Origin: Bacillota bacterium
GTDB lineage: Bacteria; Bacillota; Sulfobacillia; Sulfobacillales; Sulfobacillaceae
Assembly: GCA_026627385.1 (NCBI GenBank)
Contig: JAPNUR010000010.1
Location: 47,490-111,489, forward strand
DNA: 64,000 nt
Direction of reading: 5' to 3'
Shown: one piece after another, positions 54,705 to 63,924 of the stretch
Position numbering within the stretch: the first letter of the stretch is position 1
Layout: the number at the start of each line of letters is the position of its first letter
Program-made: the position numbers and the translations under genes
The notes under the pieces: model-generated
Databases searched by the model: none
What the model was told of the DNA's origin: nothing
The model's input: only the letters and a program-made list of their open reading frames with translations

Positions 54705-54947
54705 TTAAGCCAACGATTCCGTAGGCGATTCGCGGGAGGAAAGAGGCTTGTGAAAGGATAACGACTCCAACGCAGAACGTTCGACGGGGTACTCCGAGCG
54801 GTACCATTCTAGTACATAGCGATCCAAACACTTGGATAACGCTAACACTTCAGGGCTCGTCAGTGCTTTACCACTGGCCAACAGAGCCGCCAAAGCGTTT
54901 TGCGTGTCTTCGATACATTGTTGGAGTTTGCGCGACTCGTCTGGCAC
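54705..54947 (-). CDS. Spo0E-like aspartyl-phosphate phosphatase
   Basis: 80 residues. Two short helices with the Spo0E signature SxxLD as SKCLDRYVLEWYR (about residues 38-50), which in the family dephosphorylates Spo0A-P and delays sporulation. GTG start with GTGAGG upstream. It lies upstream of the germination operon on the same strand with a 140-base gap. Confidence 0.75.
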   Translation of the reverse strand: MPDESRKLQQCIEDTQNALAALLASGKALTSPEVLALSKCLDRYVLEWYRSEYPVERSALESLSFHKPLSSRESPTESLA

Positions 54948-55239
54948 GTAACCTCACACCCCTTAATTACCCGCTTAGTATGACAAAAAATGCAAAACTC
55001 GCCAAGAGGCCACCCCATTTCGACAGATACCTGAAATGTGCGCCATGTGGCCATTCCACTGAATCTGCCATTTTCCGCAGGATAATTTTTCTTTCACTCC
55101 TCGTTGCAAGGGTGGAAAAAATTTTGCGGGTCGCCTCCCCTCGTGGCCAGACGGCAGGAAAGCAGTGCGCGGCTGGCGAATACCTGCCTGGGGTTATGTT
55201 GTCTGATGTCAGTCCGTTACCACATGAGGAGGACTTAAT
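54948..55239 (+). other. Leader region of the MFS gene
   Basis: About 290 bases without a gene. It contains a hairpin with outer stem GGCAGG/CCTGCC (55153-55188) and inner CAG/CTG, 50 bases before the MFS start. I could not match it to a known riboswitch. Confidence 0.35.
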
Positions 55240-56571
55240 GTGATAAACGTCAACGTTGATCGGTTGGGCGAAGCCCGTTGGACCCAAAAGACGACCTGGA
55301 TGTTTGTCTCTTTTGTGCTGGGCCTTGCTCTGGAATCGTACGTCTTTTCCCTCGCTTCGATTGCCATCTACTGGGTTTCCATGCCCAAATCCTTGGGTGA
55401 ATTGTTATTGGCCTGGGCACCGATCTGGCTCATCATTGGCATTATCATCGCCGGACCGTTTTCTGACCGCTACGGTCGAAAGGTTACCCTGTATTCGACC
55501 CTGGCGTTATACGCTGTCGGCGGCATTATCCTATTTTTTAGCAATACCTACGTCCTCATCCTCATCTCGCTAGCGCTCATGCTCATGGCTGGGGGAGGAG
55601 AAATGAACTCCATCATGGTGGCCAACCATGAACTCATGCCCCGCAAGCACCGCGGCAAGGCCAGCATGATGATTATCAACGGGATTAATTTTGGCGGCAC
55701 GGTCCTCGCCATTTTGGCGCTCAGCACCTCGGCCGTCACCGGCAAAGCCGCGATTAGCGTGCAGCGCGACGTGGTCGCCATTGCCGTACTGGTTGTGGTA
55801 GCCATTTTATTTGCCACCCGCGTCAGCATGCCGGAATCGTTTCTCTGGTTACAAAAAAAGGGTCGCATAGGCGAACTCGAAAAGACCATCAAGGCCTATT
55901 TTGGGCCGGAAATTTCCGCCGAGGCCATGGCGGCACAAGTCGCGGAATCGGATGAATCCAGAAAGCCTCGGCCGACTGTCAGTGCGGGATATCTGTGGTT
56001 TACGATGATCGTGATGATTGTGATTGCTGCTGCCAATACCATCGGCTTTGGCCTCATGGCCTACGCGCTAGCCTATGCCTTCTTTCCCCATTTGCAACCC
56101 ACCATTTTGGCGGTCTTTGAAGGCGCCGGCTTTATCATCGGTTTCTTGGGGCTCATCGCCGATCGCGTTTCGCGAAAGCACTTTTTGTTTTGGAGCTTCC
56201 TCGGCACGTTTGTCATGACCGTCATCGTCGGCGTGACAACCTCTGTGTGGAAGCACGACATGTCGCTCTTCTGGATTTTCTTGGTCATTTTGGCTGGCGT
56301 CAATTCACTCTGCTACTTGACAGAAGACACGGTGAAGGCGGAAGTGTGGCCGACCGTCCACCGCGGCACGTTAACCGCTATCGCCCGCTTCATCTCCATA
56401 GGTCTCTACATCCCGACCATCTACATTACCGCCAACATGTCCACCACACATTATATTCTCTTCAATGCTGGCGTGTGGTTCGTCGGCTTGTTGGCCGCCA
56501 CGGCATGGCTGATTTGGGGTCGGGAAACGGGCCGCGGGGTAAGCATTCAGGTCGCTTCGGGCGAAGCGTAA
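55240..56571 (+). CDS. MFS transporter (sugar-porter-like)
   Basis: 443 residues, twelve helices with a central loop (about residues 205-245). The motif SDRYGRK between helices 2 and 3 (about 77-83), PRKHRGKA in the loop after helix 4, and PESFLWL at the end of the first half are hallmarks of the sugar porter/metabolite:H+ symporter branches. GTG start with GAGGAGG 7 bases upstream. Single gene flanked by terminators. In an acidophile a proton-coupled organic solute importer is plausible; the substrate is unknown. Confidence 0.87.
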   Translation: MINVNVDRLGEARWTQKTTWMFVSFVLGLALESYVFSLASIAIYWVSMPKSLGELLLAWAPIWLIIGIIIAGPFSDRYGRKVTLYSTLALYAVGGIILFFSNTYVLILISLALMLMAGGGEMNSIMVANHELMPRKHRGKASMMIINGINFGGTVLAILALSTSAVTGKAAISVQRDVVAIAVLVVVAILFATRVSMPESFLWLQKKGRIGELEKTIKAYFGPEISAEAMAAQVAESDESRKPRPTVSAGYLWFTMIVMIVIAAANTIGFGLMAYALAYAFFPHLQPTILAVFEGAGFIIGFLGLIADRVSRKHFLFWSFLGTFVMTVIVGVTTSVWKHDMSLFWIFLVILAGVNSLCYLTEDTVKAEVWPTVHRGTLTAIARFISIGLYIPTIYITANMSTTHYILFNAGVWFVGLLAATAWLIWGRETGRGVSIQVASGEA

Positions 56572-56602
56572 CCGCTGAACACCGTCCTCGGACTATAGTC
56601 AA

Positions 56603-56629
56603 GCCCGGTTGCCGATGACGCAACCGGGC
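56603..56629 (+). terminator. Hairpin after the MFS gene
   Basis: GCCCGGTTGC and GCAACCGGGC form a perfect 10-bp stem with a 7-base loop, 31 bases after the stop. The following T content is low, so it may act together with the next hairpin. Confidence 0.6.
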
Positions 56630-56700
56630 CTCTGTTGCAGTGGAGTCCCTCGTGCAGGTCGAGCACCCCGGAAACAGTTGATGGGAACTCGATTTGTCTC

Positions 56701-56737
56701 AAAAAAGGCCCTGGGCCATTTGCCCAGGACCTCTTTT
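56701..56737. terminator. Bidirectional Rho-independent terminator
   Basis: AGGCCCTGGGC/GCCCAGGACCT (one mismatch, 5-base loop) is flanked by A6 on the left and CTTTT on the right, so it works for both the MFS gene and the convergent SPW gene. Confidence 0.8.
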
Positions 56738-56755
56738 CAGCACGAGCAGGATACG

Positions 56756-57115
56756 TTAGGCCGCCTTGTTCTTAGGCGTTCCCGACGAGGACTCTTCGTG
56801 TCCCATGGCTTGCCAGAGCCCGCCAGCAATCGTGAGCGCGCCCACCACCATGGTGACCCAAAGAGCCCACGGGTGGCCAGTAAAGCCATACAAAAACGGC
56901 GTCAACCCTAAGTACAAGCCAAACAATCCCTCAATCCAGTAGCGCCAGGTTCGCGGCTCCTTATCCGCCAGTGCCCATACACTACCGATCAGCGTCAGAC
57001 CTCCCAATATCACCGCGGTCCAGAGGTAGGCGTTCGAATGCATAGGATTCAACGCCCACGCCGATACCACGAACCAGGCGCCGAAAAGAGCAATAAGGAC
57101 ATTACGCCATGCCAT
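56756..57115 (-). CDS. SPW-repeat membrane protein
   Basis: 119 residues with four membrane helices forming two similar halves (FGAWFVVSAW, then FGLYLGLTPF), the pattern of SPW-repeat proteins of bacteria and archaea. The ATG has AGGAGG 8 bases upstream. Function of the family unknown. Single gene. Confidence 0.8.
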   Translation of the reverse strand: MAWRNVLIALFGAWFVVSAWALNPMHSNAYLWTAVILGGLTLIGSVWALADKEPRTWRYWIEGLFGLYLGLTPFLYGFTGHPWALWVTMVVGALTIAGGLWQAMGHEESSSGTPKNKAA

Positions 57116-57628
57116 CTTTACCACCTCCTGATATTTGGAGCGGTCTTCATCCCGCTTCTAGCTTTGTTATAGTCCCCCACATTTCACATGTTAATGGAGG
57201 AAGAAGGCGACTAATGAAAAAAATTCCTGATAAAACGTTGTCTCGATAAGTTATTGCTAATTTTCTCATCCAATGCCTCTTATTCTCTGCCTTATATTCG
57301 ATTACGCCGCCCACCTGTCCCATGCCCTTAACCGTGATTCCTAAGTTCTCCCGTGTGACGGATCCTTGCCGCGGCTACCTCACGTTCATTCGCCCAACAT
57401 CCTGGGAACCGATTCTTGAATGTGAGAGAGCGCCATTGTCCGTGGGGTCGTTGACCACTGGGAGATGGTCGCGCGACATTCCAATCCGGAAAAGACTGAC
57501 TGTCCCCGTGCCGAGCACGCCGAGTTGGGGCGCACCCGCTTTCTTGGTGCGCTCGTGAGCTTCTTATCCTAGCGCATCCCTATCTCCATTCGCTACAATA
57601 GACGTACGACCCGGTGAGGAGGCGCTGT
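57116..57628. other. Gene-free stretch before the malic enzyme gene
   Basis: About 510 bases. A rightward frame (57322-57558) looks random. A 7-bp stem GCGCACC/GGTGCGC (57530-57552) and a -10-like TACAAT (57594-57599) with no good -35 are the only elements I see. Confidence 0.4.
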
Positions 57629-59041
57629 ATGGCCACAGGCATTCAATATATCATTCGGTTGCACCTGAAACGCGAAATGGTTCCCTTTCGACAGCTGGTG
57701 GAACTTGTGGATGCCACTGGGGGCGACATTATCGCCTTGGACTTGGTGCGGGCTGAAGACGACCGCACCGTTCGCGACTTGACCGTGGTAGTCCCGAGTC
57801 CCGATCACCTGAAGCGTCTAGAAGAGGCGCTGAACCGTCTCCCAGGGACCACCATTGAAAATGTCTCCGACCGCACATTTCTGATGCACCTGGGCGGAAA
57901 AATTGAAGTCCACCCGCGCATTCAGGTGAAAACGCGGGCGGACTTGTCGCACATCTATACACCGGGTGTGGCGCGCGTGGTGGAGGCCATCGCTCAAGAT
58001 CCCAACAAGGCCTTTCAACTCACCATGAAACGCAATACCGTGGCGATTGTCACGGATGGCACCGCCATTTTGGGCCTTGGCCACTTGGGGCCTAAAGCCG
58101 CGTTGCCCGTCATGGAAGGAAAATCAGTATTGTTTAAGTGGCTTGGACAAGTTGATGCGATACCCATTTGTTTGGACACCACCGATGTCGACGAGATAGT
58201 GGAAACCGTCGTACGCATCGCACCGGCCTTTGGCGGTATCAACTTGGAAGACATTTCAGCCCCGCGGTGCTTCGAAATCGAAGAAAAATTGCAGGCCCGC
58301 CTGGACATCCCAGTCTTTCACGACGACCAACATGGTACGGCGATTGTCATTCTCGCGGGATTAATGAATGCGGCTCGCGTCGTCGGCAAACGCCTAGAAG
58401 ATTTGCGCGTCGTGGTGTCCGGCATTGGCGCGGCTGGCACCGCCACCACCGATTTGCTATTAGCCGCCGGCGTGCGCGACATTGTAGGCTATGACCGCGA
58501 AGGGCCGATTGTACGCACCCGCCGATACCCGCACCGCCCCACTTGGGACCAATATGCCCAAAAGACTAACCCCCATCTCCGCGACGGGTCGCTGCATGAC
58601 ATCATGACGGGCGCAGACGTCTTCATTGGCGTCTCCTCCGGCAATATTTTATCGGTAGAGGACGTCGAAGCCATGGCCCCCGACCCCATCTTATTTGTCA
58701 TGGCCAATCCCGATCCGGAAATTCAGCCGGAACTGGTGCAGTCGAAAGTGCGGGTGTTGGCCACCGGTCGCTCCGACTATCCTAACCAAATTAACAACGT
58801 CCTGTGCTTTCCCGGCCTCTTTCGCGGCTTATTAGACAGTCGGGCCAGCCATATTACCACGCACATGAAATTAAAGGCGGCTGAAGCATTAGCCGGCGTC
58901 TTGCGGCCGGAGGAATTGTCCGCTGAGTACATCATTCCCAGCGTCTTTAACCGAGACGTGGCGCCTCGCGTGGCGCAAGCCGTCTCCCGCGCTGCCGAGG
59001 AAGACGGAGTGGCCCGGCGCGTGCCCCCAAGTTTGCGATAA
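57629..59041 (+). CDS. NAD-type malic enzyme with N-terminal ACT domain
   Basis: Oxidative decarboxylation of malate to pyruvate. 470 residues: an ACT-like N-domain (about 1-80), then the malic enzyme core with YTPGVARV (about 107-114; catalytic Tyr), KRNTVAIVTDGTAILGLG (about 130-147), metal site EDISAPRCFEIE and HDDQHGTA (about 233-240), and the Rossmann motif SGIGAAGTA. ATG at 57629 after GAGGAGG. ACT fusion suggests amino acid or effector control. Pairs functionally with pyruvate kinase as the pyruvate source. Confidence 0.93.
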   Translation: MATGIQYIIRLHLKREMVPFRQLVELVDATGGDIIALDLVRAEDDRTVRDLTVVVPSPDHLKRLEEALNRLPGTTIENVSDRTFLMHLGGKIEVHPRIQVKTRADLSHIYTPGVARVVEAIAQDPNKAFQLTMKRNTVAIVTDGTAILGLGHLGPKAALPVMEGKSVLFKWLGQVDAIPICLDTTDVDEIVETVVRIAPAFGGINLEDISAPRCFEIEEKLQARLDIPVFHDDQHGTAIVILAGLMNAARVVGKRLEDLRVVVSGIGAAGTATTDLLLAAGVRDIVGYDREGPIVRTRRYPHRPTWDQYAQKTNPHLRDGSLHDIMTGADVFIGVSSGNILSVEDVEAMAPDPILFVMANPDPEIQPELVQSKVRVLATGRSDYPNQINNVLCFPGLFRGLLDSRASHITTHMKLKAAEALAGVLRPEELSAEYIIPSVFNRDVAPRVAQAVSRAAEEDGVARRVPPSLR

Positions 59042-59095
59042 CCGGGGGTCAAATTCCCACGAAAGGGCGACTGATGGTATCGGTCCGATGACCGG

Positions 59096-60115
59096 GTGAA
59101 ACACGCGATAGCTTCTTTGCCCACACTTTTGTTGGTCAACCCCGCCTCGCGCCGGGGCCAAGCCGTCTTTCCGGTCGTAGCCCGGCTGCTGGCCGAACGG
59201 GTTAATCTTGTGGGGAGGGCCTTAACAACCTCGGTGGAAGATATGCAACAGCGCCTCCGCCAAGGACTGGCAGATGGCATTCGGCGCTTCGTGATTGGTG
59301 GCGGTGACGGCACCTTGTCTTACGCGGCCGATGTTTTGGCCCAAAGCGACGGAATCCTGGCGGTGCTGCCGGTCGGCACCGGCAACACGTTTGCCCACGG
59401 TTTAGGGCTCCCAACGGACTGGGACAAATGGGTCAGCCTGACGGTCGACGGCCCGATTCAATTCTATGACGTGGGGCTAGCCATGAAGGGGGATCGGCAG
59501 AAAGTCTTCCTGAATAGTTTAACCATGGGGGTCAGCGAGCGGTTAGTCGAACTGTTGTCCCGGGAACAAAAGGATCGCCTCGGGTATTGTGCCTGGGTCG
59601 CGCAGTTTCACCGAGCGCTCGTCGATACCCCGGTGCTTCACGTCACGCTCACCTGGCCCACTGGCTCCGACGCGTACGATACCCGCCAACTCTTGATAGT
59701 TAATGGGCGCACGCTTGCGGCCAGTATTAGCCCCACGCCGCTCTCCTCCGGCCAGGACGGCCTCTTGGAGGTTTTTCGCTTGGGCAACCCCTCCTTCTGG
59801 TCTATCATCCGTTTGGGCACGAAACTGTTAGCCGGCCGCCTCATCACCGACCGCGACGCGCACTATGTCACCGTGACCACCCTCACCGTTCACGCCAGGC
59901 CACCCTTGCCGGTCAACATTGACGGCGACATCTGGGAAGCGCCCCCGCTCTCCTGCCGCGTGCTCCCCGGTGCCTTGGCTGTCATCGCCCCTGACGAGTC
60001 CGGCTCGCCTGAGCGCCGGTGGCCACTTGTCATGCGCACCCTGGGTGCCCCGCGACGCACGGCGTCCACGCCCCTCAGTTACTCGTCTGATCCCGATGCC
60101 TCCCGCGATTCCTAG
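59096..60115 (+). CDS. Diacylglycerol kinase-family lipid kinase (YegS/DgkB-like)
   Basis: 339 residues. NPASRRGQ (about residues 14-21), GGGDGTLSYAADVL (about 64-77) and VLPVGTGNTFAHGLGLP (about 86-102) are the nucleotide/catalytic motifs of DAGK-catalytic-domain proteins; the C-terminal beta-sandwich ends with PLPVNIDGDIWE. GTG start with no strong ribosome site. It phosphorylates diacylglycerol or a related lipid or sphingoid-like alcohol. 54 bases after malic enzyme. Confidence 0.87.
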   Translation: MKHAIASLPTLLLVNPASRRGQAVFPVVARLLAERVNLVGRALTTSVEDMQQRLRQGLADGIRRFVIGGGDGTLSYAADVLAQSDGILAVLPVGTGNTFAHGLGLPTDWDKWVSLTVDGPIQFYDVGLAMKGDRQKVFLNSLTMGVSERLVELLSREQKDRLGYCAWVAQFHRALVDTPVLHVTLTWPTGSDAYDTRQLLIVNGRTLAASISPTPLSSGQDGLLEVFRLGNPSFWSIIRLGTKLLAGRLITDRDAHYVTVTTLTVHARPPLPVNIDGDIWEAPPLSCRVLPGALAVIAPDESGSPERRWPLVMRTLGAPRRTASTPLSYSSDPDASRDS

Positions 60116-61014
60116 GCCTCACTCACCGTGACGTTGGGGTAGATGTCAGTGCCGTGCGTCGCCGCGTACTCCATGAACAGCCGACGGATCTCGCGGGTTA
60201 AGGGCCCTGGCATCCCCGATCCAATGGCCCGCCCGTCGCAGGTCACCACTGGGACAACCTCAGCCGCTGTTCCCGTCAAGAAGCACTCGTCCGCATTGTA
60301 GAGCTCGTGCAGCGTAAAATTTTCTTCCCGGACGGCAATGCCATGGGCTTGGGCGATTTCCATGACCGTGTCGCGCGTCACGCCCGGCAAAATGCCGGCG
60401 GACAAGGGAGGCGTGACTAAGGCGCCGCGCCGAACAATAAACACGTTATCCCCCGTACCCTCGACCACATGTCCCCATTGGTTGAGTAAAATCATCTCGG
60501 GCACGCCCCGCTGGCCCGCCTCAATTTTGGCTAAAATGCTATTCAGGTAATTGAGCGACTTAATTTGGGGATTTAACACGTCGCCAGACGGTCGCCGAAC
60601 CGCAGAAGAGGCCACGGGTAGCCCCTTGTCATAAAAGGATTCCGGATACAGCTGAATGTTGTCGGCAATGATAATCACCGTGGGCTTGGCACAATTGCGG
60701 GGATCCAGTCCCAAGTCTCCTTCTCCGCGGGATACGACGAGGCGGATATAAGCGTCCCGCAAGCCGTTGGCCTTGACGGTCTCAATGACCGCCCGGGCCA
60801 TTTCCTCCCGGGAATACGGAATCGTCAGCAAAAGGCTCTTCGCCGACGCGTAGAGCCGCGTCATGTGCTCCGGCAACTTAAACACGCGCCCCTGGTAGGC
60901 CCGAATGCCTTCAAAAATGCCGTCGCCGTACAAAAAGCCGTGATCAAACGGCGACACCCGGACGGCGCTTTCCGGCACAATTTCCCCATTAAAGAACATC
61001 AATCGCGTGCGCAT
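60112..61014 (-). CDS. ilvE: Branched-chain amino acid aminotransferase (class IV)
   Basis: 300 residues. FFNGEIVPESAVRVSPFDHGFLYGDGIFEGIRAY region (about residues 7-40, described in parts: DHGF then GDGIFEGIR), PLP-Lys in IKSLNYLNSILAK (about 155), and NADECFLTGTAAEV near the end. It is the third gene after leuB and ilvB, so it carries out the last step of valine/isoleucine/leucine synthesis. The 3' end overlaps the convergent lipid kinase by 4 bases. Confidence 0.92.
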   Translation of the reverse strand: MRTRLMFFNGEIVPESAVRVSPFDHGFLYGDGIFEGIRAYQGRVFKLPEHMTRLYASAKSLLLTIPYSREEMARAVIETVKANGLRDAYIRLVVSRGEGDLGLDPRNCAKPTVIIIADNIQLYPESFYDKGLPVASSAVRRPSGDVLNPQIKSLNYLNSILAKIEAGQRGVPEMILLNQWGHVVEGTGDNVFIVRRGALVTPPLSAGILPGVTRDTVMEIAQAHGIAVREENFTLHELYNADECFLTGTAAEVVPVVTCDGRAIGSGMPGPLTREIRRLFMEYAATHGTDIYPNVTVSEA

Positions 61015-61056
61015 AGGCCACTTCCTCGCATAAAGTTGAGATCGCCGCCTCTTGTG

Positions 61057-62718
61057 CTAGCCTTCAATAACCTCCGATAGGCTGCGGCCGCTCGGCACCA
61101 TTGGAAACACCATTTCGTTGGGATCAATCATCATCTCAAGCAAGAGCGGACCTTCTAACCGATCAAAATGCTTAAAGGCGTCGTGCAGCGCAGCCTCCGT
61201 TTCAATGGTGGTGCCGGGGATGCCAAACACCCGCGCTAAAGCCACAAAATCCGGGTTATCCAGATACACCCCGTGGCGACGCCGACCGTGGAACAGGTCT
61301 TGCCACTGCCGCACCATGCCATGACCGCCATTGTTCATCACCATGATAATGAGCGGCACTTGATACTGGGCCACGGTGGCCAACTCCTGCAGGTTCATCT
61401 GGATGCTGCCGTCTCCGGTAATGAGGACCACTTTACCGTCAGGGCGGGCCACTTGAGCCCCAATAGCGGCCGGCAGCCCGTAACCCATGGTACCCGCTCC
61501 GCCCGAGGTTACGAACCGTCGCGGGCGGTTGCGCGCCACAAAGAGCGCCGTCCACATTTGGTGCTGCCCCACGTCGGTCACTACCACATCGTCATCGTTG
61601 AGCGCCCGAGACAGCTCGGTCAGGACCATCCCACTCGAAAGCCGACCTACCGGCGCATCCGGCACCCGTACGGGATGTTCGCTTTGCCACCGCTGCAACT
61701 GTTCTCGCCAGGGAGTATGCCGCTTTTCGGGCACCAGGGCATCCAGACGCGGCAAGACGTCGCGCAAGTCGCCGACGATGGTCACGTCCGGGGTCACAAT
61801 TTTGTTGTGTTCCGCAGGATCGACCTCGACATGCACAATCCGGGCCTTGGGAGCAAACTGATCCACGCGGCCCGTCACCCGGTCGTCAAACCGCACGCCC
61901 AGGGCGACGATCAAATCCGCCTCCTGCATCGCATGGTTCGCGGTATAGGTTCCATGCATGCCTAACATCCCCAGAAATAAGGGATGATTAGCCGGAAAAG
62001 CTCCTAATCCCATCAACGTCGAGGTGACAGGCGCATCAAAACGTTCGGCCCAGCGCCGCACCCAGTCGCTCGTCTCACTGGCCACCACTCCGCCACCAAT
62101 GTAGAGAATGGGCCGCTTGGCCCGACGGAAATACGCCTTCAGGCGTGCTTTCGCGAGGGCCGTGAGCTCAACCGGCGGCCGACCCGTAGGCGGTACGGTT
62201 GTCAGGCGCGGATGGCTTTCCTCTTGCAACTGCACATCTTTGGGCAACTCCACCAATACTGGCCCAGGTCGTCCGGCACGCGCAATCTCGTATGCCTGGC
62301 GAATGACCTGAGCCACGTCATCCACCCGCTCCAGCTTCCAGCTGTGTTTCACTACGGAGAGCGCCATGGTGAATAGATCCGCTTCTTGAAACGCATCCGT
62401 GCCAATCAATGTCGTGGGCACCTGTCCCACCAGTACCACCAATGGCACCGAATCCGTCATGGCTGTCATCAGTCCGGTAAGCGCATTCGTTCCTCCCGGA
62501 CCCGACGTCACCAGCGCCACTCCTGGCCGCCCACTCACCCGTGCGTACCCGTCAGCCGCGTGAACCGCTGCCGATTCATGCCGCGTCACGATAAAGGGAA
62601 TCTCTTGATAGGCCGACAACGCGTCCACCAACGGCAGGACGGCCCCTCCGGGCACTCCAAATACTGCTTCGACACCTAGCTGCCTTAACTCATGCCACAC
62701 TCGCTCGGCGCCCGTCAT
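61057..62718 (-). CDS. ilvB: Acetolactate synthase, large (catalytic) subunit
   Basis: Condenses two pyruvates, or pyruvate and 2-ketobutyrate, with ThDP. 553 residues. FGVPGGAVLPLVDAL (about 21-35), catalytic Glu in TRHESAAVHAADGYAR (about 45-60), FAD-domain GMLGMHGTYTAN (about 255), and the ThDP motif GDGSIQMNLQELATVAQYQVPLIIMVMNN region (about 415-443; GDGS and NN). ilvN does not follow; ilvE does. No regulatory subunit gene is in the window, unless upstream of it beyond the edge. Confidence 0.95.
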   Translation of the reverse strand: MTGAERVWHELRQLGVEAVFGVPGGAVLPLVDALSAYQEIPFIVTRHESAAVHAADGYARVSGRPGVALVTSGPGGTNALTGLMTAMTDSVPLVVLVGQVPTTLIGTDAFQEADLFTMALSVVKHSWKLERVDDVAQVIRQAYEIARAGRPGPVLVELPKDVQLQEESHPRLTTVPPTGRPPVELTALAKARLKAYFRRAKRPILYIGGGVVASETSDWVRRWAERFDAPVTSTLMGLGAFPANHPLFLGMLGMHGTYTANHAMQEADLIVALGVRFDDRVTGRVDQFAPKARIVHVEVDPAEHNKIVTPDVTIVGDLRDVLPRLDALVPEKRHTPWREQLQRWQSEHPVRVPDAPVGRLSSGMVLTELSRALNDDDVVVTDVGQHQMWTALFVARNRPRRFVTSGGAGTMGYGLPAAIGAQVARPDGKVVLITGDGSIQMNLQELATVAQYQVPLIIMVMNNGGHGMVRQWQDLFHGRRRHGVYLDNPDFVALARVFGIPGTTIETEAALHDAFKHFDRLEGPLLLEMMIDPNEMVFPMVPSGRSLSEVIEG

Positions 62719-62762
62719 GGGAACCTTCCTCCTTTCATCGACCCAATCGGTGTTCGCACCTC

Positions 62763-63854
62763 TTATTCACGATCCATGGTGACATTCTCCGACAAACGGC
62801 GCAACTGGCCAATAATGGCTTCCGTCACTTCTTCGGTGGTCGCCCGCCCCCCCAGATCGGGCGTGCGAATACCGTTTTGGGTGATGTCGCGCACCGCCTG
62901 TTGCACCAATTTCGCCATCGGCTGTAAGCCAAAGCTCCACTCCAAGAGCAGGCTCAACGACCAAATCGCGCCAATAGGGTTGGCAATGCCGCGGCCAGCG
63001 ATGTCGGGCGCTGAGCCATGAACCGGTTCATAAAGTCCCTTGCCTTGTCCAATGCCAGCCACCGTCGCCGAACCTAACACCCCGAGGCTGCCCACCAGTC
63101 CCCCACTTAAATCGCTCAAAATATCGCCAAACAAATTTTCGGTCACCACCACCTGAAATCGCTCCGGGGCGAGGACCATTTCCATTGCCGCAGCGTCTAC
63201 ATAACGGTGCGCAAGCGTCACATCGGGATACTCGCGCTGGCCTAACGCCATGACCGTTTGCCGCCACAACTTGGACGTTTGCAACACATTAGCTTTGTCA
63301 ATGGACATCAGCGGCACCCCGCGCTGGCGCGCCAACTGAAAACCGATGTGGGCGACCCGTTCGATTTGTGCGGTGGTATAGCGAGCGGTATCCACGGCCT
63401 CGGCTTCTCCGTCCGCCTTTGCCGTGATACCGCGCGGTTCACCGTAGTACAGTCCACCTAGAAGCTCGCGAATGATCACACCACCCTGAAACGGCCGCTT
63501 GAGGGGGGTAAACTCTTCGAGCCCCGGCAACACCTCAAACGGCCGGAGGTTAGCAAAAAGCCCCAACGACGCCCGCAGCCGGAGGAGCCCTTGCTCCGGT
63601 GTCTTGGGCCCATCAGCCCACTTGGGACCCCCAACCGCCCCTAACAAGGTGGCATCTGCGGCATGCACCAACTGTTCCGTCGCCGGCGGAAACGGATCCT
63701 GGCTCTCATCAATGGCAATACCGCCAATAAGCGCCGTCTCGCGTTCGACGGTCACCCCGCCTAACTCTGAAACCACGTCCAAGACCTGAAGCGCCGCATT
63801 AATGACTTCCGGGCCGATTCCGTCGCCCGGGAGCACCGCTAATTTAAATCCCAT
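62763..63854 (-). CDS. leuB: 3-Isopropylmalate dehydrogenase
   Basis: Oxidative decarboxylation in leucine synthesis. 363 residues. LAVLPGDGIGPEV (about residues 5-17), LGAVGGPKWAD (about 72), LRASLGLFANLRP (Arg substrate contacts, about 92), and the isocitrate/isopropylmalate dehydrogenase signature NLFGDILSDLSGGLVGSLG (about 240-258), with GSAPDIAGRGIANP. The ATG at 63852-63854 has GGCGGTGA 5 bases upstream. Its upstream DNA ends 70 bases away in an IS200/IS605 end, so the native leader may be displaced. Confidence 0.95.
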   Translation of the reverse strand: MGFKLAVLPGDGIGPEVINAALQVLDVVSELGGVTVERETALIGGIAIDESQDPFPPATEQLVHAADATLLGAVGGPKWADGPKTPEQGLLRLRASLGLFANLRPFEVLPGLEEFTPLKRPFQGGVIIRELLGGLYYGEPRGITAKADGEAEAVDTARYTTAQIERVAHIGFQLARQRGVPLMSIDKANVLQTSKLWRQTVMALGQREYPDVTLAHRYVDAAAMEMVLAPERFQVVVTENLFGDILSDLSGGLVGSLGVLGSATVAGIGQGKGLYEPVHGSAPDIAGRGIANPIGAIWSLSLLLEWSFGLQPMAKLVQQAVRDITQNGIRTPDLGGRATTEEVTEAIIGQLRRLSENVTMDRE

Positions 63855-63924
63855 TGTTGTCACCGCCTACGCCATCTTCCTGTACTCTCTTTTCAATGGA
63901 GAGGGGCCGGCATCGCACCCCAAC

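Noticed and set aside
55153..55188. Stem GGCAGG/CCTGCC in the MFS leader as a riboswitch
   Set aside because: No conserved core of any riboswitch class that I know; one simple hairpin is not enough.
58777..59313. Leftward 178-codon open frame antisense to malic enzyme
   Set aside because: Fully explained as the complement of a conserved coding region.
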